DNA of 64,000 bases from Neocallimastix lanati (nom. inval.). Its lineage: Eukaryota; Neocallimastigomycota; Neocallimastigomycetes; Neocallimastigales; Neocallimastigaceae. The notes beneath the pieces are model-generated. The model was not told the origin of the DNA, ran no database searches, and worked only from the letters and a program-made list of their open reading frames with translations. Position numbers and translations under genes: made by a program. Location: NCBI GenBank assembly GCA_016946835.1, contig JACVTC010000083.1, positions 200,001 through 264,000 on the forward strand. Direction: 5' to 3'. The number at the start of each line of letters is the position of its first letter. The first letter of the stretch is position 1. Below are positions 38,691 through 50,557 of this stretch, in pieces.

Positions 38691-38919
38691 ATTCAATCAT
38701 TGAAATAATATTATTAATTAGTTATTTTTAGTTCCATTATTTTATTATTTTTAAAATTTTTTAATTTTTTTAAAGCAATCAATATTTTTAATGGACATAA
38801 ATACTAATTATATTTTTTATAAAAAAAACTTTTAAAATACAATTCAATATTTGTAAATTAATATTATTTTCATTAATTTTAATTATTTTTTAATTAATTT
38901 AAATTAGTCTTTATTTTTA

Positions 38920-39025
38920 TATATAATGAATTTTATATTAACAATTATTATTTATAAAAGTTTACATTTATCTATTATTTTTATATATTTTTAATTAAAC
39001 TGTTACAATAGAATTATTTTTATTA
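38920..39025. repeat. Left part of a tandemly duplicated block
   Basis: Sequence from TAATGAATTTTATATTAACA through AATAGAATTATTTTTATTA is repeated at about 39664-39813. The continuation of the block lies to the right of the SINE-like insertion (39371-39625) and is repeated at 39800-39975. The block was therefore duplicated in tandem, and the left copy later received an insertion. Confidence 0.75.
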
Positions 39026-39370
39026 TTTTTTTTTTTTTTTTTCTATAGACTGAAGACTTTGGTCTTCCCCATATAGTAATATGGGTGTATGATTAACTGC
39101 CATACCAGTACGGCGTCGGCGCTCTCAACTCCTCATAAGCAAAGAAACTCCATATATAAGCACCCTACGCGATCCTCGAGGGAAAGCAGAGCCAACTATA
39201 GGTGGCGTCCTTGCCATCCCAGAGGAGCTGGACACTGTAAATCCTCTCAGACAAAGCTTAAGCAATGGGATTCTTATAGTGTTAGAAATATAGAAAACAA
39301 CCTACCTGAGTATCGTTTAACCCCTAACCTTTCACGCAAAACCCAGAGGGAAAAATCGTGAAGATTTGAT
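39026..39370 (-). mobile_element. SINE-like retroposon with target-site duplication
   Basis: A 345-bp sequence of almost balanced base composition, in sharp contrast to its surroundings. Read on the minus strand it ends GTCTATAG followed by about 17 A. It is flanked by a 14-bp direct repeat AATTATTTTTATTA (39012-39025 and 39371-39384). The same target without insertion, with one copy of the 14 bp, is present in the tandem duplicate at 39800-39813. Poly(A) and TSD show insertion by LINE-type reverse transcription. A hairpin GAAGAC-TTTG-GTCTTC lies near the tail. I find no convincing tRNA A/B boxes and no coding frame with known motifs, so a SINE or a 5'-truncated LINE are both possible. Confidence 0.75.
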
Positions 39371-39990
<620 letters not shown>

Positions 39991-39994
39991 ATAA

Positions 39995-40580
39995 ATAATA
40001 ATAAATAAATAGTAAAATATGATATAAAGTTTTAATTGAATTTATAATAAAATAAAATAAAATAAATAAATCTGCTCCATGTTCAATTAAACATTTTACT
40101 ATGGCTTCATTTCCATTTTCACATGCATTAAATAATAGTGTTTCACCCAAATTATCATTTTTTAAATCTGCTCCATGTTCAACTAAATATTTTACTATGG
40201 CTTCATTTTCATTTTCACAAGAAATAAATAATGGGGTTTTACCCCATTTATTGACATAATTAATTAATAATTTAACCATTTCAATATTAATTTGGTTTCT
40301 TTTTTTTTTTTTTTATTTTTTCTTCTTCATTTTTTTTCATGTTCCAAATCTTTTTCTATTCTTTCATTTTCCATTTTCCAATTTATTATTTTCCAAGTCT
40401 TTTTCTATTCATTCATATTTCAATTCTTCAGTATCATAATTATTTTTTAATTACTATAATTACATATTATTATTAATAATACATTTCTATGAAATATTCT
40501 TACTTTGACTTCTTTGTAATTTAATAAACATTTTACTAATTCTATATTGGCGTTTTAGCATACATTATAAAATAATAATG
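39995..40580 (-). pseudogene. Second ankyrin-repeat relic
   Basis: On the minus strand, a piece SLLFYNVC-stop-NANIELVKCLLNYKEV (about 40585-40510) is followed by a Lys/Glu-rich stretch with stops. Then come two clear ankyrin repeats: WGKTPLFISCENENEAIVKY and LVEHGAD, then LGETLLFNACENGNEAIVKC and LIEHGAD. It then runs into low-complexity DNA. It is a fragment without a start or proper end, lying directly downstream of the OAS-like gene in the same orientation. Confidence 0.8.
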
Positions 40581-40593
40581 ACATTATCATTTT

Positions 40594-40706
40594 AATAGAA
40601 AAATAACATTGACAATGTAAAATGATAATATCATTATAAAATGATAATGTCATTATTATTTTATAACGACATTATCATTTTACATTGTCAACGTTATTTT
40701 TCTATT
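40594..40706 (-). repeat. 113-bp palindrome directly after the stop codon of the OAS-like gene
   Basis: Arms 40594-40649 and 40651-40706 are inverted copies centred on 40650, each about 56 nt (AATAGAAAAATAAC ... TTGACAATGTAAAATGATAAT). They differ at a few positions. At three of them the minus-strand transcript would pair U with G, so the RNA hairpin stays paired. The right end lies only a few bases from the stop codon (40709-40711), so the hairpin would form the start of the 3' UTR. The central ATAATGTCATTATTA resembles the start of the adjacent ankyrin relic. Confidence 0.85.
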
Positions 40707-40708
40707 AA

Positions 40709-41459
40709 TTAATGGTTTCTAATTTTTATTGTTATTTCTATGGAAACATTCACATTATTTCCTAATATAAAAAAGAGTTTATTAATTTCATTTTCTTTTG
40801 AACCCTTTTTATTTTTATTTACTTTTATGTCCTTATTTAAAAATTTAAAAAAGGTTTCAATTCTATTTTCCAATTCTTCTTTCAGATCATTATTTAATTC
40901 TTCAAATTTTTTATCATTTTTTTCATTATTATAATTTTGAATTTGTATTGCATTTTCTGTATTATAAAGATTTAACAATAAATACGATTGAAGAGAATTA
41001 AAAACAACATTTAAAAAATCTTTATTTATTGTTGATTCTTTTGGAATATGATACATTGATGATTTCACAGTAATTTTTGGATCTTCCTTTACTACAAAAT
41101 ATACACTTTTAATTTTTGTAAATGAATCTGTACAAACTTGTGGGTTAAATAATACTTTATATTTATTATTTGTTTCATCTTCTTCATCTAAAAATAATTT
41201 TATTTTTTTTTCTTCCTTTACATATATTGTATTAGCATATTTTTTATAAGCCTTCCAAATAAACTTATTTCGTGAAGTTATTAAATTATCATTTGATATT
41301 GGATCCATGAGTAATGGTAACTTTCTGTCTCTTTCTTTTATGTCATACCAAACAACATTTAATTTTTCGTAATTAGCTAACATATATATCAAATTTGTAA
41401 ATGATAATATATAACAATGCTTTTTCTTTTTATTATCACTTTTCTAATTATTACAAATT

Positions 41460-41507
<48 letters not shown>

Positions 41508-41553
41508 AAATAAACAAAATTAAATATATAAAATTTTATGAATGTTAATAGCT

Positions 41554-41590
<37 letters not shown>

Positions 41591-44382
41591 CTAAATATCA
41601 GCATTTTAAATTATTATATTTAAATTATTATTATGTTAAATTATTAAATTATTACATACTCTTAGATTTTTAGAAGTATAATCCCAGGCATATAATGCTA
41701 AAGTTGTAAATATTCTTTCTTGTTCCTTTAAATAATAGCAAAATCCTTCTTTTGGTTCTTTTTTAAAATCTTGATAAAGAATAAGATTAGACCATAAAAT
41801 TGCAAATTGTATAAATTTTCTTTCGATATCTAAACAACTTTTAAATGGAGAAACATATTTTGTTAACATTTCTTCGTATACATTATTTCCTACATATATA
41901 CAAAATGTACATCCATTATTTAATCTCACTCTAATTCTGTATGGATCTCTTATTGTTTTTTCATTCTTATTTACAACTTCTTCTTTTTCATCAAACTCAA
42001 GAATACTATCTTCAAATTTTTCTTTTATTTTTTTGGAAATTTCACTTAAACATATCTTAATAAAATCAATTTTAAACTCTACATAAAGAATTATTTCATA
42101 ATTGATCAAATTCCAAACTTCATAATTATTAATTTTCTTAATAAGGTAACTTCCACTGATTTTGTTTTCTTTTTTAATTTTGTTCATTATTTCTGTAATA
42201 ATAGTATTTATATCATTTAAATTTTTTTTCTCTGCTTTCTTTGAACTGGATGAAATAAAATTTTGGGTAATATTTTGTATATAAATATTTGATTTTGTAT
42301 CATCCTCAGTTAACAAATTTGTTAATATTTCATTATCTAAATTTAATTCAATATTATTTACATATGGTGGAAATATTGATTTTTTATCATTTACAAAATT
42401 TTTAAGAACATTTAATGCTTCCTCTTCTGCTTGTTTTTTCACCTTCTTTTTTGCCTTTTCTTCATCCTTTCTATCCTCTATTGTTATAACATTTTTTCCT
42501 ATTACTATTCCTAATGAACTACACGTATATTTTACTTCATAAAGTTTTTTATTAATATCATGAGATTTATATTCAGGAAATTTACATTTATTAAATTCAT
42601 ATTCAAACCTATATGGAATTTTGTTTAATTCTATATATTCCTTTAAACTATAATTATCTAATATATTATTATTTAAAAAAAAATAATAAATAAATAAATA
42701 AAAAAATAATAGAACAAAATTAAAAATAAAAAATAAATAAATATAATTATAAATAAAATATAAATATATATAATTTTAATAAAATTAATTATAAGTAAAA
42801 TATAAATATATATAAAATTTAATATAAATAAATATAAATACATATAAATATAAATATAAATAAAATATATATATATAAATAAAATATAAATATAAATTAA
42901 TATAAATATAAATAAAATATAAATAACTAATACTTTTATAAATTTTAACTATATTATAGGTCAAATGTTTTATAAATAATTACCTCTTTTTTCTTTTTTC
43001 ATTTCTTTTTTATTAATTAAATCTTTTTCAATTAATTTTTTAATTTTGTTGTTTAAATCATCTTTTGAACTTGGTTCTAAAAATAAAATTTTCCCTTCAT
43101 CATTATATTTTTTAAATCTTTCCCATTGAAAAATGTACATATATTTATCTTTCTCAACTTTCTGATCGTATATATTTATCTCATTCAAAGATATTTTATT
43201 TTCAATTAATAATTCTTTCACTTTTTCATTAAGAATGCTTTTACTATATATAATAATAATAATAAAAATAATAATAATATTAATAATAATAAAATATATA
43301 GTCAATTAATCCATATTTATTTATTTATAATATTTTATATAATTTATATATTAATCTTTTAATATTTATATATCATTATTAAAATAAATATTTTCTTAAA
43401 TTACTTTTCATTTTCTACAATTAAAGAATTATAAACATATTCTGCTATTTCATTTTTAGCTTCTTTCTTGCTTTTACATTTTAAATGTTTATCATATTTT
43501 TTATCTCCAATTGTAACTATACAATTAAAATAACCTTCTGGAGTTATACCTAAATAAATTTATTTTTAAGAATAAATAGAAATAATATTAATAAAGCATT
43601 ATAATTTTATATTAAATATTAAATTTTTAACTTTGGTAATATCAAGAAATTTTTTATAATTTTTCATTCATATTACCAAATTCAAAATTTAAATCTGATA
43701 AATTTAATTTCGTATTTTTATCTTGAAAATATTCATTAAGCTTAGCAATTGCATTTCTATTGTCTTCTACTTCTTTTAAGTATCCACTATTAAAAATAAA
43801 TTAAAAATATTAATATATTATATAAATATATTTAAATATTATTAATAATATTATTTGTATAATTATTATTTAATCATTAATATTACTATATAAAATATTT
43901 TTATTATTTTATATAATAAATTTAAAATAAAAATAAAAAAAAAAAATTACTAATTAAAATATGGTTTATCCAATTTTAAAGTCCCATTAAATTTTAATGT
44001 TAATAATTAAGAGTAGAAAATAAAATAATAATGAAAAAAATAATTAGATAATAAATAAATAAATTAATAATATTATTAAAATTTATTTATTTATTATCTA
44101 ATTATTTTTTTCATTATTATCTTATTTTTTACTCTTAATTATTAACTTTTTTATTATTTATTTTATATTAATTATTATTTATTAATTACCCCTTAATATC
44201 CCTCTTCATTAATTCTTCATATACATATGCAGCAATCTCATTTTTAGCAGCTCTTTTACTTTTACAACTTAAATTTTTCTCAAATATTTCCCCATTCAAT
44301 TTAACCTTGCAGTTAAAAAACCCATTAGGATTAATTTCTATAATTATATAATGTAAACATTAATTTAATATCGAAAATTTTC

Positions 44383-44413
<31 letters not shown>

Positions 44414-44594
44414 TATTATGATCATTCGTTACTACAAAATATATATATTTTACTGTTTTAATTATTTTTTAAATTATTTTAATTAATTTTATTATACTAA
44501 CCATATATAAAATCTAAATCAGAAATGGATATTGTAGTATTTTTATTTTGGCAATATTCATATAACTTTGCAATAGCGTTTTTATTAGACATCT
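40709..44594 (-). CDS. Tandem dsRNA-binding domains plus OAS-like pseudo-nucleotidyltransferase
   Basis: Seven exons (44594-44502, 44337-44190, 43786-43677, 43549-43405, 43243-42984, 42657-41660, 41443-40709), phases consistent, give about 828 residues. dsRBD1 spans exons 1-2 (NAIAKLYEYCQNKN ... CKSKRAAKNEIAAYVYEEL). dsRBD2 is in exons 3-4 (NAIAKLNEYFQDKN ... CKSKKEAKNEIAEYVYNSL). A third, divergent one begins at about 253 (NYSLKEYIELNKIPY ... KKQAEEEALNVLKNF). From about 415 the protein follows OAS: SGSYLIKK, INYEIILYVEF, ILWSNLILY, TTLALYAWDY, NYEKLNVVWYD, LPLLMDPISNDN. The aspartates that OAS uses for catalysis are replaced (Asn/Glu in INYEIIL; none in CTFCIYVGN), so enzymatic activity is unlikely. 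Like OASL or DZF proteins it may only bind RNA or partners. As assembled, seven T instead of five near 44579-44585 break the frame after the first codons. A shorter run in the duplicate restores it, so this may be an assembly error or a real lesion. Confidence 0.75.
43999..44146 (-). repeat. 148-bp palindrome in intron 2 of the OAS-like gene
   Basis: Near-perfect inverted repeat, arms 43999-44072 and 44073-44146, with only about two mismatches in the outer half and essentially no loop. It lies inside the intron bounded by 44189 and 43787. The corresponding intron of the duplicate copy (about 55380-55570) has only the right-arm sequence, so the palindrome was formed in this copy, or lost in the other, after the duplication. 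Confidence 0.85.
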
Positions 44595-44635
44595 TTCAGT
44601 TTGAATAAACTCTATAATGTTATTTGTAAATAATA

Positions 44636-45030
44636 TAATTTATTACGTTTTTAAAACTTTTGTAATGTTCTTGTATTTTTTGTTGTTTATATAACCTTAA
44701 GAATTTTCAATTATTATTTTCTCTGAAGTTTATAAAGCGTTTTGTTATTTTTATAATTCTTAAATATAATCTATTATGTTTTTATAACTTTTGTAATGTT
44801 TTTGTATTTTTTGGTGCTTCTATAACCTTGAGAATTTTCAATTATTATTTTCTCTTAAGTTTATAAAGCGTTTTGTTATTTTTATAATTCTTAAATATAA
44901 TTTATTATGTTTTTATAACTTTTGTAATGTTTTTGAACTTTTTGGTGTTTATATAACTTTAAGAATTTTCAATTATTATTTTCTCTGAAATTTATAAAGC
45001 GTTATGTTATTTTATAATTCTTAAATTTAT
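44636..45030. repeat. Three tandem 131-bp repeats upstream of the OAS-like gene
   Basis: The phrase GAATTTTCAATTATTATTTT recurs at 44701, 44832 and 44963, each followed by GTTTATAAAGCG or a close variant and preceded by TTTTGTAATGTT. The array starts about 40 bp 5' of the proposed start codon, so it covers the promoter or 5' UTR. The duplicate copy lacks the array at the equivalent place (56005-56060), so it expanded or was lost after the duplication. Confidence 0.85.
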
Positions 45031-46659
45031 ATAACTTTAGTAACGGTATTACTATAATTTTGGATGTTTATATTATTTATAGAATGTTATTATTTTAATT
45101 TCTTATGTATATAAAATTTTGGTAATATTTATAATTTATGATGCTTATAAATCTTCTTTAATATTATAAGTTATGATGTTTATATAACTTTTGTAATACT
45201 ATTACAATTTAGGATATAATATTTGTATTTAATAGGATATATATATAACTTTAGTATTGTTAGTTTAATAATTTCTAATATATATGTATATAACTTTCTT
45301 AATATAGGATTGTTTTATTTCTTCCAAAGAATATATAACAATGCTAATGCTATTAATATATTTTATTATATTTTCGATAGTAATATTATTATTAAGGCAA
45401 TTTTCCTTCTTTTCTTTATCTTAAAAATTTGGTAACATTAAAAAGCTAAAATCACTCTTCTTTTCCTTATAAATTATTTAAGCTTTAATTATCAATCAGT
45501 ATTATTTTAAAAATTAATATATATATATATTCTTTTTTTTTTAAAAAAAAAAATAAATGTAAACAACTTTTTGTTTTAAAAATTCTTTTTTAAATAATAA
45601 ATAACTTTTTGTTTTAAAAATTCCTTTTTAAATAAATATAAATAGCTTTTTTTTTTTCATAAATGTTTTTTTTTTTTTTTCTTTAATAAATATAAATAGA
45701 TTATAAAATAAATTTTCTACTTTAAAAAAAAAATAAATAAATATAAAATTATCTTATTTTATTTCTTAGTCATATAATTTTTAAATTATTATTCTTTAAT
45801 TGATTCTTATATTTATTGTAATTATATATATATATATATTCTTTTTTTTTCTCTGTTGGTATTTTTTGCTTTTATATTTTTAAAATAAGAACTAAAAAAA
45901 AAATTTATTTCCAAAAATTTTGTATATATATATATAATATAAATTAATAAAATCATAAATTATAATATATTAAAATTTAATGTTTATATATATATAATTT
46001 TTTAAAAGTATTAAAGAGAATTTTATTTTAATTATACTAAATTATATGATTAATCCAATCATAATTAAATTGTACTATATAAATTTAAATTGTAATAATA
46101 ATATTAATAATAATATTAATAGATTAACTTTCTATTTTGCTTAATTAATTTAATAAATAATTATTTAATTTATATATTTATATATAGCTACATGACATAC
46201 TACAATTTTAATGTATAATAGGTATCATAACTTCGTTATTAAATTTATGCTAATAATTATTTTATATATCACTAAGATAATAATAATCGGTTGAGGTCAA
46301 ATACATATTACAAAACTATTTCATTTATTTATTTCTTTTATAATTAAACAACCTATTTCATTTATAACATTAAGCTAAAAATAATATAAATGAATAAATA
46401 AATAAATAAAATGGAAACAAAACTACTACTATAAAGAAGTAATGGTTAAAAAATAAAAATATATTTATTTTATATTTCTTTGGTCCATTAATATAAACAT
46501 TTAATTAAAAAAAAAATAAAACTTAATTCACATTTTTTTCCTCTCCAAACAATTCTTTTTTTTTTTTATTTTTAATTTTTTTTTTTTTTTAGTTTTTGTT
46601 ATTTAAGTTCTTTTATTTTTTTTTAACATTATTTTTTATGTTTTTTTTTTTTTTATTTT
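45031..46659. other. Gene-free A+T-rich DNA
   Basis: No credible gene. More diverged repeats of the GTTTATATAACTTTxGTAAT type continue to about 45280, probably older members of the 131-bp array. A 70-codon frame at 45223-45435 is Ile/Phe-rich low-complexity and not supported. Confidence 0.5.
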
Positions 46660-47283
46660 AGTTCTTTTTTTTTTTTTTAAATAATATTTTTTAATTTTTT
46701 TTTAGTTCTTTTTTTATTTAATAAACAAAATAATTTTGATTATGGATATCGATTCCAACCAATGAAAAGTGAAATTTTATATCACACTAAATATACTAAT
46801 AATATTATTATTAGTTGAGATATATATTATTTTATACTTTTATAATATTAATACATTAAAAAATGGACATAATAAATTATCAATAATTATTATTAATAGA
46901 ATAGTATAAATATTATTAATAGTAATAAACTAAATGAAAAATTACAACAAATAATATAAAAATGAATTATTAATAAATTTATTTATTAATTATTAATAAT
47001 AATTATTATTTTCATTAAATCTAGTAATAATAGAACAGATTTACATTTTCATTTCACGACAAATAAATATATTTAATAATTTTTTTTTTAAGTTATTAAC
47101 TTTTGTTAAATTTTCAAAACCTAAATATTCCCTTTTTCTTTATCAAAAATTCTCATAAATTTTTCGTTTAAGAGAATTATATGAAATTATAATACTATAA
47201 AACTTTATTTGATATTAATTTAAATCAAATATTTAAATTTATTTTAATTTTAAATTAATCTAATTTAGTCTTTTTATAATAAT

Positions 47284-47314
<31 letters not shown>

Positions 47315-47549
47315 AGAAAGGTCCAATAAAAGGAAATAAACAGAAGAGAGTGTGTTATAAAATAGTAATATTAAAATATTAAATTGGAATATTTTAAAAA
47401 AAAAAATTATTTTATATAAAAAAAATAAAAGATTTGACTTTTATGAAGGATTTTTAAAAAATAAAAATAAAAAAAAAAAAAAAAAAAAGAGAAAAAATTT
47501 TATAAATTTATTTATTTTATTTGGTTTTTGTAAATATAACATGAGAGAC

Positions 47550-47587
<38 letters not shown>

Positions 47588-47700
47588 TGTTTTAATAAAT
47601 AAAAAGTAAACAAAAGAAAAATTTTCCATTTAAGTGTAATCCAAATTAATTATTTTAATAAATAATAAATTTTATATTAAAAAAATCTTTTGAACATTAT
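46660..47700. repeat. Intergenic part of the segmental duplication, left copy
   Basis: Matches 56380-57085 almost base for base in blocks. GATTATGGATATCGATTCCA to TTAATAGAATAG (46737-46906) equals 56457-56625, and GGTCCAATAAAAGGAAAT onward (47320-47695) equals 56693-57085. About 320 bp between the blocks is absent from the right copy. Poly-A runs differ in length. Confidence 0.85.
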
Positions 47701-48360
47701 TTAGCACATTAAGTTGGACATATTTAAAATCCATTAAATATATTAATATTAAACTAAAATATTTGGAATTTCATTATATTTATTTTTTTTTTAAAAAAAA
47801 CAAAGGAAATATTAAATAAATAAATAAATATTTTTTTAAAAATTAATAATAAAAAATTGTTTAATGATATTTTTTTTTTTAGTTTTTGTATTTATATATT
47901 TATTCAATGTTAATACACCAACCCTATTCATTACAATGTCCTCTTAATCTTAGATGGATTGATTTTGGTATTAAAGTGCATTAAATAAAAATAATCATTA
48001 TACTGATTCAATTAATAGAAAAAATATAATTATTAAGAAATAATGAAATAAAGATAATGATTTAATTTTAGTTATACATTACCTATAGACAAAGTACAAA
48101 TGTAAATAAACAAACTAATAAATATATAGTTCAAGCATATATAAAATAATAATTAGTAAATAATAATTGGATATAAAAATAAAAAAAAGAGTTTTTTGGA
48201 CGTAATATTTAATATTTTTTTTTAAATTTTAACAAAAAAAAAATTTATAAATTCAAAGAACAACTGAAAAGAGCTATTAATGATTGGTATAGTGTCAGTA
48301 ATGTAATTCGTGAGTCTAACGGTATACGGAACATTAGATCCAGAATTCTTAAATGAAAGT
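47701..48360. other. Intergenic DNA of the left duplicate
   Basis: Partly matches the right copy (TCAGATGGATTGATTTTGG-like sequence near 47950 and 57475). Around 48250-48355 a less A+T-rich patch reads FKEQLKRAINDWYSVSNVIR in one plus frame, perhaps a transposon scrap. Confidence 0.45.
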
Positions 48361-48420
48361 TCTTTTTTTTTAGACAAGGAAGATAAAATGATTTCCGGTA
48401 CTTTATTAAATAGATAATTA
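48361..48420 (-). mobile_element. 3' end of a LINE-type element, second copy
   Basis: Related to 37076-37145. On the minus strand CTATTTAATAAAGTACCGG continues in frame as LFNKVPEIILSSLSKKK into an A run. Heavily 5'-truncated and without a visible target-site duplication. Confidence 0.5.
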
Positions 48421-48435
48421 TAATTTTATTTATTA

Positions 48436-48605
<170 letters not shown>

Positions 48606-48689
48606 AATAATAAATAATCAATATCATTGTAATAATAATAATAATAATAAATAATTGGATATAAAAATTTTAAAAATAGAATAAGTAGA

Positions 48690-49135
48690 ATAGTGTAATG
48701 TCCACTAAACCCTCCCCTGAAAATACAGAAAAATTTTTATGAATAAAATTACTCTCTTTTAGATTTTGTGAAAGGAATTAGACTGTCAGTATTTGTGTCT
48801 GAAATATATATAATAGAACTAATACTAATAGTACTGTTCATATGCTATATCGGTTCAAACGAACAATATGGCATTCTTGGTACTGAAGAATTTCTTATTA
48901 AATCGATCAAAAAGTAACACAAGTGATGTTCCCCAGTATTGAATTGGAGCTAAAGTTCCACCAAAAAGGAACATAAAAATATATTTATTAATTTGATTTT
49001 CACAATTTAAAAATAGATGAATAGGAAGAGAATAAATGTAATTTCCTTATTTTACCTTCCAAAAAAAAAAAAAAAAAAAAGTATTGATGAAATCTAATGC
49101 TTTCAATCTAACATTAGAAAAAGTGGAACAAATAA
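48690..49135. other. Less A+T-rich island replacing the last PP2A B'' exon in the left duplicate
   Basis: Mixed-composition sequence (CTAAACCCTCCCCTGAAAAT ... TCGGTTCAAACGAAC ...) with no open frame of note and no match in the right copy. It begins with TGTCC. A solo LTR or other insertion is possible but unproven. Homology to the right duplicate starts again at about 49139, inside the start of the last PP2A B'' exon. Confidence 0.4.
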
Positions 49136-49138
49136 ATA

Positions 49139-49962
49139 TATATGACTTTTTCTATAATATTAAAAATTAAATAATAATAATTTAATAATAATAATAATTT
49201 AATAATAATAATAATTTAATAATAATAATAATAAATAATTATATAAATAAATAAATAAAATAATAAAAATAAAAATATTATAATAATTAAATATGATACT
49301 AATTAACAAAACATTCCTAAAATATAACATATATATATTATTAACTTACTCTTGTCTGTGAACTACTTTTTTGTTCATTTTGGGCTTCTTCATTGGCAAG
49401 ATAATCATACATCTTTTCTACATATTACTCCCAATTGCTATATTAAATTTTAGATATATTATAAAATTTATATAAATATATATATAGATATATAATATAA
49501 TAATAATTAATTAAATAATAATATTATATTAACGTTATTACAAAATACATAAATAAAAAATACATATATTATATTTAATTTAAATATACATATATATTTA
49601 TATATTTGTATTTATGTGTATTTATGTGTATTTATATTGTATCTATAGTATTGTATTTATATTATATTTATATTCATAAAAAAAATATTAAAATATAATA
49701 TTAATTACTCTAATTTTCTCTTTCTTAATTTAATCTTGAAGTCATTAAAGAAGTCAGAAAGAGAATTTAATGGTACAATTTCTCTAATATAAACTTCTTC
49801 ATAATATCCAAAGTAGTCTGCTTTTTTTGCTAAATTTTCAAATTGACGAATATCAAAAAGCATATTAAAGAAAGTTGTAGAGTTTTTCGATCTTTTTAAA
49901 TCAGCTAATGAAATTCTATTTGGTTCTTTTGGCTTTATCATATCCAATTTATATTAAATATT
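49139..49962 (-). pseudogene. Duplicated PP2A B'' exons 9-10 (relic)
   Basis: Minus-strand copy of the C-terminal part of the B'' gene at 58531-59129. The exon 49947-49705 is nearly identical to exon 9 (MIKPKEPNR ... RKRKLE). The next exon (about 49438-49351) has a stop where the intact gene has a Lys (GAG-TAA instead of GAA-AAA in NWEKYAEKM). The last exon is missing except for its first bases. The relic continues across the copia insertion at 53880-54237. Confidence 0.85.
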
Positions 49963-50522
49963 ATTGAAATGTAACAAAATCCGTTTTTGAGATTAAAGAT
50001 TTCAAATTAAGTAAAGAAAAACTTTTAGATTGGTATGAGCCATTAAAAAAACATCTAATTACCAATGATTTAGATACTTTTATTGAAAATGAAATTCAAT
50101 TTTCAAAGATGAACAGAAGTCAAATAAAATCAGACAATGCTGTACAATCCATTATTATAAACAGTTTAGAAAAACCAAATCAAGAATATTTACGTGGATG
50201 TAAGACTGCTTATGACTTGATTGAAAGATTAAAAAAATCGTTTCTATCAATCTGGCTAAGCACACCTAAATATTCTAAAATACAAAAATTATTAACCTTA
50301 AATTAATTAACAATGATTATGTTAAGTGACTTAAATAATCTCTTTGAACAACCTAAAAATGAATGAAATAAATTAAAAAGAATATCATTTGATGAAGAGA
50401 TAAAATTTTTATATACAGTAAATGAATTAGATAAAGTTGGTGTTAACTCGCCACCAATTTATATGATACGAAAATTTTGATAATCTTATAAAAGAATTAA
50501 ATAAAAGGTTCAATTTTTCTTT

Positions 50523-50557
<35 letters not shown>

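Noticed and set aside
39089-39361. 90-codon Arg/Ser-rich frame in the SINE-like element
   Set aside because: It lies on the strand opposite to the poly(A) tail, has no recognisable domain, and other frames are equally open for shorter lengths.
40709-44594. Reading this gene as a DZF (NF45/NF90-type) protein
   Set aside because: The C-terminal motif order (YAWDY, then NYEKLNVVWYD, then LLMDP) matches OAS better. DZF remains a distant alternative because both are inactive-type NTase folds with dsRBDs.
45223-45435. 70-codon Ile/Phe/Tyr-rich open frame
   Set aside because: Amino-acid composition is that of random A+T-rich DNA. It overlaps decayed 131-bp repeats.
48850-48875. GGTTCAAAC resembling a tRNA T-loop (B box)
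   Set aside because: No acceptor stem, anticodon arm or A box could be folded around it. No tRNA gene was found in the window.
48690-49030. Possible solo LTR
   Set aside because: It starts TGTCC but no matching CA end, TSD or second copy was found, so it is kept only as an unassigned island.
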